Shown here: in pieces, positions 56,029-63,499 of the stretch | Layout: each line of letters starts with the position of its first letter | Position numbering within the stretch: the stretch's first letter is position 1 | Source of the DNA: Neptunicella plasticusilytica | Lineage (GTDB): Bacteria > Pseudomonadota > Gammaproteobacteria > Enterobacterales > Alteromonadaceae | DNA length: 64,000 nucleotides | Direction of reading: 5' to 3' | NCBI RefSeq assembly: GCF_047922965.1 | Contig: NZ_CP150481.1 | Coordinates: forward strand, 2,170,001-2,234,000 | Notes under the pieces: generated by a model | The model's input: only the letters and a program-made list of their open reading frames with translations | What the model was told of the DNA's origin: nothing | Database searches by the model: none | Made by a program: the position numbers and the translations under genes

Positions 56029-56490
56029 CCTAGTATTTTATTTTTGTTGTTTAAAATCAATCTTATATATTTGTTATTTAATAACTGATTTTTAATTTAA
56101 CGCACCTTGATTTGTTTATTTCACTGCCTGATAAACATAAAAAAGAACGCTCTTTATTTATAGGTTTATAATTTAAAGGTTGCAAATGAAAGCCAATATA
56201 TATCTACCTTTTAATCAAGCCATCAAGCAAACAGCCAATTTCCACATCGCTAATTTTGGGATTAATTAATTGTAATAACTGTTAAATTTAACATTTCACA
56301 GAATATAAATTTCTTTGCATTTGATAATTAATAAAATAATTAATTATTCACTTTTATAGAATAAAAATTCCAACATAACAGGTAAGAATCAAGCCCATTG
56401 ATGTGCTGTCAAAAATATTCACCCGTCTTAAGAAATCTTTAAGTATTGCACTATAGAGTTACTGCCATATCGATGTATGGAGTGCCTATT
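56029..56490. other. AT-rich divergent intergenic region
   Basis: About 460 bp with very high A+T between the TonB receptor (leftwards) and the tlpA-DUF4266-DUF3570-apbE operon (rightwards). I find no gene, no hairpin terminator and no operator I can name; a stretch around 56328-56346 is only a weak match to a Fur box. Confidence 0.5.
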
Positions 56491-56964
56491 TTGCGATACT
56501 TGCTTATGGTTATATTGATGTGTTTTAGTGATTTGACGATGGCGCAACAGGCGCCGGATTTTCCAGTTAAATCAATCGACAACGTGACCTCTCTTGCCGG
56601 CTTGAAGGGCAAAGTTGTGTATCTCGACTTCTGGGCTTCGTGGTGCAAACCCTGTCGCAAGTCTTTTCCCTGGATGAACGATATGCAGCAACAATATGCA
56701 GATCAGGGCCTGGTGGTATTGGCGGTCAATCTCGATAATGACAGCCAATTAGCCCAACAGTTTTTGCAACATTTCCCGGTTCAGTTTCCGATTGTATTTG
56801 ATCCCGAAGGGGATATCGCCAAACGCTATCAATTACTCGGCATGCCGAGCAGTTATCTGATTGATCGAAAAGGTAATATTCGCTTCAACCATCAAGGATT
56901 CTTCACCAGCAAACAATCTCGCTACCAAAATGAATTACTGACATTACTTAACCAAACGGAATGA
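56491..56964 (+). CDS. TlpA-like periplasmic thioredoxin
   Basis: A thioredoxin-fold protein of about 157 residues. TTG at 56491 is preferred: GGAG lies 8 nt upstream and the product opens with a signal peptide (RYLLMVILMCFSDLTMAQ). An ATG at 56473 is possible but lacks a ribosome binding site. The redox site is WCKPC (C52, C55 from this start) in the typical TlpA/ResA context, and a cis-Pro occurs in GMPSSYLI. It would reduce or exchange disulfides in the periplasm. Its stop overlaps the DUF4266 start (ATGA), so these genes form one operon. Confidence 0.9.
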   Translation: MRYLLMVILMCFSDLTMAQQAPDFPVKSIDNVTSLAGLKGKVVYLDFWASWCKPCRKSFPWMNDMQQQYADQGLVVLAVNLDNDSQLAQQFLQHFPVQFPIVFDPEGDIAKRYQLLGMPSSYLIDRKGNIRFNHQGFFTSKQSRYQNELLTLLNQTE

Positions 56965-57194
56965 TCATGATGAAAGATAAATTATTGCGCTTGGCGCTAG
57001 TCGTTACGCTGCTGCAGATTGCAGGCTGCGCATCAATGGGCGTAGAACCATGGGAAAGAGACTTACTGGCTAAAGACGAGATGCTGCTTGACGCTGATCC
57101 TGTCGATGTTGGTCTGGATGAACATATTTATTTTAGTAAAGAAGCGACCAGTGGTGGTCGTGCATTTGGTGGCGGAGGTTGTGGATGCAACTAA
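56961..57194 (+). CDS. DUF4266 small lipoprotein with Gly/Cys tail
   Basis: A 77-residue protein. A lipoprotein signal ends in IAGC (Cys22), so the mature form of 56 residues is lipid-anchored. The rest (EPWERDLLAKDEMLL...) is the DUF4266 core, and the C-terminus is glycine-rich with two Cys two apart (FGGGGCGCN). The Cys pair could hold a metal or be a thioredoxin substrate (inference). No function is established for the family to my knowledge. The start has several ATG choices within 9 bp. Its end overlaps the DUF3570 start by 10 bp. Confidence 0.88.
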   Translation: MIMMKDKLLRLALVVTLLQIAGCASMGVEPWERDLLAKDEMLLDADPVDVGLDEHIYFSKEATSGGRAFGGGGCGCN

Positions 57195-58483
57195 CAAAAT
57201 TTAACAATATTAATAATGCGTTAGCGGTAGCAACATGTGCCTTGTTAGGCACCTCCTCCCAGGTGGTCGCAGCAGACAATGACGAGGGTTGGCAGTTCGA
57301 TACCGCGCTACTTTACTATGGTGAAACAGACAGGGTAACAGCAGTAGAAACCGTACTGAACGCCAGCAAAGATTTTGGCGATCAACACATATTTAACGGC
57401 AAGATAGTAGTTGATGCGCTTACCGGCGCATCGGCCTCAGGCGCCGTCGCTCAACCTGAAGTACAAACTTTTACCCGCCCTTCCGGTAAAGGACAATATC
57501 AGATTAAAGCAAGTGAAACCCCATTGGATGATACATTCCACGATACTCGTGTGCAGATTGATGCCCAGTGGACTCAACCGATTTTGCCGGAGACAAGATT
57601 AAGCTCCGGTGTGCATGTATCGAAAGAATATGATTACTTGTCTGTGGCATTAAATGCCTCATTAGCCCGCGACTTTAATCAGAAAAACACCACAGTTTCA
57701 GCCGGTTTATCCTACGCTTTCGACAGTATTGATCCCGAAGGTGGACGTCCTTTAGCGCTGTCAGCCATGGTTGTCAACCAAGGCCAGTTTGAATCGGAAC
57801 AGGACTATCAAAATGCGTTTGATGCAACCCGACAAGAAGGCAGTGACAACAAGGATACTGTTGATTTATTGTTGGGTGTGACCCAAGTGATCAACCGCCG
57901 GATGCTGATGCAATTTAACTATGGATTATCACAGATTGACGGCTACCTTAGCGATCCGTTCAAGGTCGTCAGTGTGGTCGACACCCAGGGCATCACACAA
58001 CAGTTATTGTATGAAAATCGCCCTGACTCCCGTACACGGCATAATTTTTACTGGCAAACAAAATATGCAATGGACAGTGGTGTGGCAGATCTGTCTTATC
58101 GGTTCTCTACCGATGATTGGGAGATTGATTCGCATACTATAGACAGTAAATTGCGTTTCAATTTAACTGCAAATAGTTATATACAGCCGCATTTTCGCTA
58201 CTATCAGCAAAGTGCCGCTGATTTTTATACCCCATTTATAAACCAGCAGGAAGCCATACCTGAATTTGCCAGTGCGGACTACCGTGTTGGTGAAATGACG
58301 GCGTATACAGTGGGGGTAAAATACGGTATGCAACTTGATGATGGTAATGAACTGGCATTCAGGCTGGAATATTATCAACAAACGCCCAAAAATAATGGAG
58401 TCAATATTCCGGGTGTATTACAACAACAGGATCTGTTTCCAAGTGTTAAAGCCATTATTGCCCAGGTAAGCTACCGTTTTTAG
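57185..58483 (+). CDS. DUF3570 outer-membrane beta-barrel protein with predicted FMN-attachment motif
   Basis: A 432-residue protein. ATG at 57185 is preceded by GGAGG with a 6-nt spacer; the upstream TTG is not needed. A signal peptide (about 8-31, ending SSQVVAA) leads to a mature chain dominated by alternating beta strands and ending in SYRF, the usual signal for outer-membrane insertion. Residues 77-83 read DALTGAS, matching the D-x-x-[ST]-G-A-[ST] pattern at which ApbE links FMN to Thr in NqrC and RnfG; T80 would be the acceptor. An apbE gene follows 25 bp later. Flavinylation is a prediction; the family has no assigned activity that I know. Confidence 0.88.
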   Translation: MQLTKFNNINNALAVATCALLGTSSQVVAADNDEGWQFDTALLYYGETDRVTAVETVLNASKDFGDQHIFNGKIVVDALTGASASGAVAQPEVQTFTRPSGKGQYQIKASETPLDDTFHDTRVQIDAQWTQPILPETRLSSGVHVSKEYDYLSVALNASLARDFNQKNTTVSAGLSYAFDSIDPEGGRPLALSAMVVNQGQFESEQDYQNAFDATRQEGSDNKDTVDLLLGVTQVINRRMLMQFNYGLSQIDGYLSDPFKVVSVVDTQGITQQLLYENRPDSRTRHNFYWQTKYAMDSGVADLSYRFSTDDWEIDSHTIDSKLRFNLTANSYIQPHFRYYQQSAADFYTPFINQQEAIPEFASADYRVGEMTAYTVGVKYGMQLDDGNELAFRLEYYQQTPKNNGVNIPGVLQQQDLFPSVKAIIAQVSYRF

Positions 58484-58508
58484 GTGTGAAAACGGGGCGA
58501 AGGATTAA

Positions 58509-59402
58509 ATGAAACATCCTATTAGCATCACTAGCAGTAACGATTACATTGGTGGTCGTTTTACTGCTATGGCCAGCCCCTGCGAGGTATTGGTTGATGG
58601 CGCTGACATCAAGTTGGCGACGCAACTCATTCATCAAGCCTATCAAGAAACAAAGCGTATCGAGCACAAGTACAGTCGTTATCAACCAGATAATTTGGTC
58701 CACAGGATTAACCACGCCGAAGGTTCCGGGGTTGATATAGATGCAGAAACATTCAAGTTACTTAATTTCGCCAATACCTGTTTTGAACTGAGTCAGGGGT
58801 TATTTGATATTACCTCAGGAGTGTTACGACGGGCTTGGCGATTTGACGGCTCAGACAATCTACCATCGGAGTCGCTGGTTAATTCATTACGAGATTTAAT
58901 TGGCTGGCAACATGTTCGTTTCAACTCTCGGACAATTACCCTACCCTATGGATTCGAACTCGATTTTGGTGGCATCGGCAAAGAATATGCAGTCGATGCT
59001 GTCGCCCGTTTATGCCAACAGGCCGCACCTGATGTGTCTGTGTTGGTCAATTTTGGCGGTGATGTGCAAATCACCCGCGCCCGTAGCAATGGCCAATCCT
59101 GGCAGATCGGCATTGAGCATCCCGGAATTGAAGATCATCCGCATAAAATTCTCCAGCTCAATCAGGGTGGCGTAGCGACCAGCGGTGATGCCCGGCGTTA
59201 TTTGCTTAAGGACGGAGTTCGTTACAGCCATATACTGGATCCCAAAACCGGCTATCCCGTTGCCAATGCACCACGTTCTGTCACGGTAGTCAGTCAGCAT
59301 TGTGTTCAGGCAGGATTATTGAGCACCATGGCATTACTGCAAGGTTCTGAGGCTGAATCCTTTTTACAACAACAAAATGTCCAGTACTGGTGTATCCGCT
59401 AG
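58509..59402 (+). CDS. apbE: FAD:protein FMN transferase, ApbE family
   Basis: A 297-residue enzyme that moves FMN from FAD to Thr or Ser of target proteins. Family motifs: DFGGIGKEYAVD (152-163), NFGGDV (181-186), ATSGD (223-227) and HILDPKTGYP (241-250). There is no signal peptide, and an in-frame TAA sits directly before the ATG (58506-58508), so the usual periplasmic or lipoprotein form is excluded unless export is unusual. The C-terminal metal motif, usually ADxLxT, reads AGLLST here: the Thr (T273) remains but the Asp is Gly (G269). It ends the four-gene operon whose DUF3570 member has a candidate target motif. Confidence 0.93.
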   Translation: MKHPISITSSNDYIGGRFTAMASPCEVLVDGADIKLATQLIHQAYQETKRIEHKYSRYQPDNLVHRINHAEGSGVDIDAETFKLLNFANTCFELSQGLFDITSGVLRRAWRFDGSDNLPSESLVNSLRDLIGWQHVRFNSRTITLPYGFELDFGGIGKEYAVDAVARLCQQAAPDVSVLVNFGGDVQITRARSNGQSWQIGIEHPGIEDHPHKILQLNQGGVATSGDARRYLLKDGVRYSHILDPKTGYPVANAPRSVTVVSQHCVQAGLLSTMALLQGSEAESFLQQQNVQYWCIR

Positions 59403-59514
59403 CGCGACTTTGAATTGACTCCAGTCTTTTTATCAATATTCAAACCCATTTTCAGAAATCGTTAAGATTACTGCCCTACTCTGTGGCTAAATCATCTTAG
59501 ATCCGAGTACGTAT

Positions 59515-61113
59515 TTGATTTCCTCAATATTCCCGACCTTATTCAGCAACAAACGCAGCATCAATATATTCGCGGCTATGCCATTAATGTATTGTGCAAC
59601 AATGTGGGCCTGTGATACCCCGGCTAATCTGGATTTGACTATTCATCCGATATTTGATGAAAGCCAACCGGATATCAATTGGCTACATAAGCTTGCCAAT
59701 GCGATCCATATTGACACTTTGCCTGTCACAATCACTAATGAAATCGCGTTTATGCCTGAATGTAACCTGAGTGACAACGATTTAGCCGAGGTGGAACGCC
59801 ATCTGCGCAGCCGTCGTTTTATTCGGGATGCCAAAGTGACGTCCCTAACAGATGAACAAGGCCTGCAACATGTTCAAGTGGAAACCTGGGATAACTGGTC
59901 GATGTTGCCTACTGTAGAGTTTGGCCGCAAAGGCGGGCAAAACCATTTCGCGTTGGGTGTTAAAGATCGTAATTTACTGGGATTAGGCATAGATACGGAT
60001 TTTGAATATTTTTCCAATAATCAACGCAACGGCTACAAACTTGACACCCAGGTACCGCTGTTTTTTGGTCAAAATGCCCAGGCAGATATCCGCTTGCAAA
60101 ACAACAATGACGGACGACAAATCGCCTTTTTCCTGGATAAGCCCTTTGTCAGTCTAAAATCAGATTATGCCGGACGCATCGGTTACAACCATGAAAGTCG
60201 TACCGACAACATCTATCAAAACAGCACCGATGTTTATAGTTTCAAACATGAAATACACTATGGTGAGCTGTCTTATGGTTGGCTGAGCCAACATAACACC
60301 GAGTCCACCTTTCGCTATTTGGCCGGTTACCAAACTCAATCTGATTTTTTTCAGCCTGCCAATACTCTGGATAGTATCCCGCAAGATCGTGAGTTTAATT
60401 ATCTATGGTTTGGGATGGAATATATTCAGAATGGCTATAAAGAGCTACAAAACATTCATCTGATTGATCATATTGAAGATTTTAATCTGGGTTGGTATTT
60501 CACCAGTCGTCTGGGTTTTAGCCCGTCCAATTCGATAACTGATAATAGCCTGATGTGGAACTGGCAAATCAGCAAGGGACTGGAAATCAGCAATAATGCG
60601 TTGTTGTTGACCAATGTCAGTTTTGAATCGGGTAAAACAGTTAATCAGCCGACCAGAATACGCACAGATATTGATACCGAATTATTCTATCAGCTGGCGG
60701 CAAAATGGGCCTTGTATGGAAAAGCGTCGGCAACTTTCGCTCGTCATCAATTTGCTGATCAGCCCGTCACGCTCGGCGGTGACAACAACCTACGTGGCTA
60801 TCCTGAGCAATATCAACATGGTGATAACAGTTACTTGTTCACCTCGGAAATTCGCTATTATCCACAAATAAACCTGTTCAAGCTTTTTGAACTAGGCGGT
60901 ACCGCTTTTTTTGATATGGGAAGAACAACAGGCACACCAATAACCGACAACGATGAAAATGGCTGGTTAAAAAGTGTTGGGATTGGCGCGCGTTTTTATT
61001 CCACCCGATCCAGCGATCAGCAAGTTATTCATCTTGATTTAGCTCATCCCATGTCGACCAATCCGGATATCAGCAACTGGGAAATACGTTTAGAAGTTAA
61101 ACATGCTTTTTAG
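59515..61113 (+). CDS. Omp85-like outer-membrane protein with one POTRA domain
   Basis: A 532-residue protein. The start is uncertain: the TTG at 59515 gives a signal peptide ending near ATMWA, and ATG at 59578 would leave a shorter one. Residues about 70-130 form one POTRA domain (NEIAFMPECNLSDNDLAEVERHLRS with the RFIRDAKV strand), followed by a 16-strand barrel with the L6 motif in GGDNNLRGYP and a terminal Phe. One POTRA makes it smaller than BamA or TamA. It lies 112 bp after apbE on the same strand, so it may or may not belong to that operon. Role unknown. Confidence 0.85.
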   Translation: MISSIFPTLFSNKRSINIFAAMPLMYCATMWACDTPANLDLTIHPIFDESQPDINWLHKLANAIHIDTLPVTITNEIAFMPECNLSDNDLAEVERHLRSRRFIRDAKVTSLTDEQGLQHVQVETWDNWSMLPTVEFGRKGGQNHFALGVKDRNLLGLGIDTDFEYFSNNQRNGYKLDTQVPLFFGQNAQADIRLQNNNDGRQIAFFLDKPFVSLKSDYAGRIGYNHESRTDNIYQNSTDVYSFKHEIHYGELSYGWLSQHNTESTFRYLAGYQTQSDFFQPANTLDSIPQDREFNYLWFGMEYIQNGYKELQNIHLIDHIEDFNLGWYFTSRLGFSPSNSITDNSLMWNWQISKGLEISNNALLLTNVSFESGKTVNQPTRIRTDIDTELFYQLAAKWALYGKASATFARHQFADQPVTLGGDNNLRGYPEQYQHGDNSYLFTSEIRYYPQINLFKLFELGGTAFFDMGRTTGTPITDNDENGWLKSVGIGARFYSTRSSDQQVIHLDLAHPMSTNPDISNWEIRLEVKHAF

Positions 61114-61116
61114 CCT

Positions 61117-61506
61117 TCAGGCCCCTTGCACCAGTGGTTCCTGACAACGGGGAACCCACTCCCACCACTGGTGTTCACCATTAGCCTTGTTTTGCTGTGT
61201 TTGGTAAATATCCCAAGTTACCAGATAGTCGGGGTTCACAATCTTATAGCGGTTGCTGCTGGTATGGTAATCTCCTCGAGGCGCACGAAACCAGCAGGCA
61301 AGTTCCACCGGCAAGATAAAATCACAATTCTTGTCCTGTGCCTCAGACACCAGCTGCACCGTAATACCTTTTTCAGCATCAACAGCTGCAACTTTGCCGC
61401 CTAACAGCAACTGTTTGATAGCTTCACCCTGCAGATCAAAATAGGTTAAACCAATGACACAGGTTTTATTCAAGCAGTCTTGTATCGTTGCTAACTTGTC
61501 CATCAT
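61117..61506 (-). CDS. Hypothetical protein downstream of the molybdoenzyme FeS subunit
   Basis: A 129-residue soluble protein I do not recognise. It has no signal peptide or TM segment. The first half contains a small beta-rich region (ITVQL, then DFILPVELACWFRAPRGDY), and the C-terminus is Trp-rich (HQWWEWVPRCQEP). The start overlaps the stop of the FeS/anchor gene by one base, so it belongs to the molybdoenzyme operon. A chaperone or assembly role is possible from position, but it does not look like TorD/NarJ. Confidence 0.75.
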   Translation of the reverse strand: MMDKLATIQDCLNKTCVIGLTYFDLQGEAIKQLLLGGKVAAVDAEKGITVQLVSEAQDKNCDFILPVELACWFRAPRGDYHTSSNRYKIVNPDYLVTWDIYQTQQNKANGEHQWWEWVPRCQEPLVQGA

Positions 61507-63485
61507 TAATGCGCCAAGGGCGCCACACCGGTGGCCGGATTATTGGCCAACCCAATGTCTCTGGCATGTTGTTCAAACCCTTTATTTTTCCAGAAAAATG
61601 CTCCGGGCATAGTGGTAGGAATAACCAGAATATAAAATAGTGCCCTGCCAATGGCAGCGGTAAAACAATTCAGCACAGCTAAGCCTATCCATCCCAATAA
61701 AATAACAGGGGCGTGAATGTTGACGAAATTCAAAGCTAATAAACCCAGCGCAGCGACAATATTAAGGCCTAACAGCCAGTTACGCAGCTGGTAGGTTTTA
61801 CCAAAAGTGGTACATTGAATATAATGCGCTGCTCCGCCTTCGTTCTCACTGCGATTAAGATCATGGTTATGCCCCAGCAATCCAATCGCTTCCAGTAACA
61901 TGCCGGCAATAAATATCAGTGAAAACAACTGTAATGCAGCATCCAGTGGCTGTCCGAGTAAAAACAAAGTAGATAACACCACTACCCCAGCCACAAAAGC
62001 CCCAAGAGACAAGCTATTGCCTACAAAGGATGTCGCCGTTTGCCAGTGATTCCAAAAAGGTCGAGCCTTAATCTGGTAACACTTGTTCATGTAATACAGA
62101 CCACCTGAACCGGCTAACAAGGCAAACAGACCTGCACCAATCAGCAGATTTTGCATCGGCAAAGCCGAGGTCAGTTGCTGCAGATCCAGTCCCAGCCAAT
62201 CCTTGCTGGTTTGGTTGACCCACTGATTAGCGGGCAAGGCGAATAATGCGGTTAAACCGGCGCCGGCTGAAAACATTGCCAATCCAAAACCTTCACGGCT
62301 CATTGGTGAATAACGTAAATTATTAAACCCCCGATAAAAACGGAAGGGTTTGCCTAAGTGAGTCACACTCATAAATAGGCCAAAAGAGGTCATCAACACC
62401 GCCAGAATGCATAATGGCAAAAAGGCATCAGAGGTCATAAATAAGCTTAGTGACTCAACTCCAAATAACGCACCAATAAAAGGAATTAAAAAGGTTCCCA
62501 ATGCGGCTTGGGAAAATAAGGTAAACAGCACCAACGGGTTTTCACGGCTATTTAGCTTGGTAAAATTCCAGTGCCGCGCTTTACCCACTTTCTGATCAAT
62601 TACCGGTTTATAGTTACCTTTGTTATCGCGATGGTATTTAACCGGCATGGAGTCGGTTCGGTTCATCTCGATGGGCATAGTCTTGGTTTGCTGGAAGCGG
62701 ATATTCGGATGAGTAATCTCCGGGTCAGGAAAGCCGGGAATCTGGGTTTTACATTGTTCACGGTTTTCCGGGGTGTTTTCTATTACGCCAAAATCCAGCG
62801 CATTTCCCACACAAGCAGATACACAAGCCGGTTTTAGCCCCACTTCCAGTCTGTCTACACACATATTACATTTGGATACTCGGCCTTTAACCGGATCCAG
62901 TTGCGGCGCATTATACGGGCATACCCAGGTGCAATACCCGCAACCAAAACAGGTTTCCGGATCTTGCAGTACCGCACCGTATTCGGCATGTTTGGTATAT
63001 GCCTTGGTGGGACAACCTTTTAGACAAACTGGATCATCGCAATGGTTACAGGCCATGGAGATGTTCATCCGCTTGTAATCGGGATAGGAACCGCCTTCTA
63101 CATAACCCACCGAACGAAAGGCAATATGTGCCGGATTTTCATTTTTTTCCGAACAGGCCGCTTCACAGGCGTGACAACCGATGCAATTATCCGCAGTAAA
63201 GAAAAAACCGTGTTGCTTATTGCGATTGGGATTACTGCCCACCTCGGGATTTTCGTTGATAAACATCGAGCGCCCGGCCGGTAATCCGCTTAACTCAACC
63301 AAATCAATTTGTTGCCCATAACGGTTTTTGTCTGCGATGGGTTGGTCGGGTAAATAAGCATACTTCTGCTCCTGGGTACGCACTTCCCAATGGTTAGAGC
63401 GACCTTGCTGTTCTTTACCTGTCTCTATCTTGTTTGGATCAAAGGTTTGTACCGCCAAGTCCTGCTCTTTTATCACCTGATTCAT
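61506..63485 (-). CDS. Fused FeS electron-transfer and DmsC-like membrane anchor subunit
   Basis: A 659-residue fusion. The ATG at 63485 has AGGAG 8 nt upstream; an earlier in-frame ATG overlaps the previous stop and lacks one. Residues about 80-280 form a DmsB/NrfC-like ferredoxin with four Cys motifs (CIGCHACEAAC, CNHCDDPVCLKGC, CFGCGYCTWVC, CNMCVDRL...C). From about 320 on there are eight or so TM helices of the DmsC type, normally a separate gene. The protein would pass electrons between the quinone pool and the molybdoenzyme encoded just upstream. The fusion guarantees one-to-one assembly of the two parts. Confidence 0.92.
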   Translation of the reverse strand: MNQVIKEQDLAVQTFDPNKIETGKEQQGRSNHWEVRTQEQKYAYLPDQPIADKNRYGQQIDLVELSGLPAGRSMFINENPEVGSNPNRNKQHGFFFTADNCIGCHACEAACSEKNENPAHIAFRSVGYVEGGSYPDYKRMNISMACNHCDDPVCLKGCPTKAYTKHAEYGAVLQDPETCFGCGYCTWVCPYNAPQLDPVKGRVSKCNMCVDRLEVGLKPACVSACVGNALDFGVIENTPENREQCKTQIPGFPDPEITHPNIRFQQTKTMPIEMNRTDSMPVKYHRDNKGNYKPVIDQKVGKARHWNFTKLNSRENPLVLFTLFSQAALGTFLIPFIGALFGVESLSLFMTSDAFLPLCILAVLMTSFGLFMSVTHLGKPFRFYRGFNNLRYSPMSREGFGLAMFSAGAGLTALFALPANQWVNQTSKDWLGLDLQQLTSALPMQNLLIGAGLFALLAGSGGLYYMNKCYQIKARPFWNHWQTATSFVGNSLSLGAFVAGVVVLSTLFLLGQPLDAALQLFSLIFIAGMLLEAIGLLGHNHDLNRSENEGGAAHYIQCTTFGKTYQLRNWLLGLNIVAALGLLALNFVNIHAPVILLGWIGLAVLNCFTAAIGRALFYILVIPTTMPGAFFWKNKGFEQHARDIGLANNPATGVAPLAH

Positions 63486-63499
63486 TTTCAACTCCTGCA

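Noticed and set aside
56328..56346. Possible Fur box upstream of the TonB receptor
   Set aside because: Only about 12 of 19 positions match GATAATGATAATCATTATC, and the whole region is so AT-rich that this is expected by chance.
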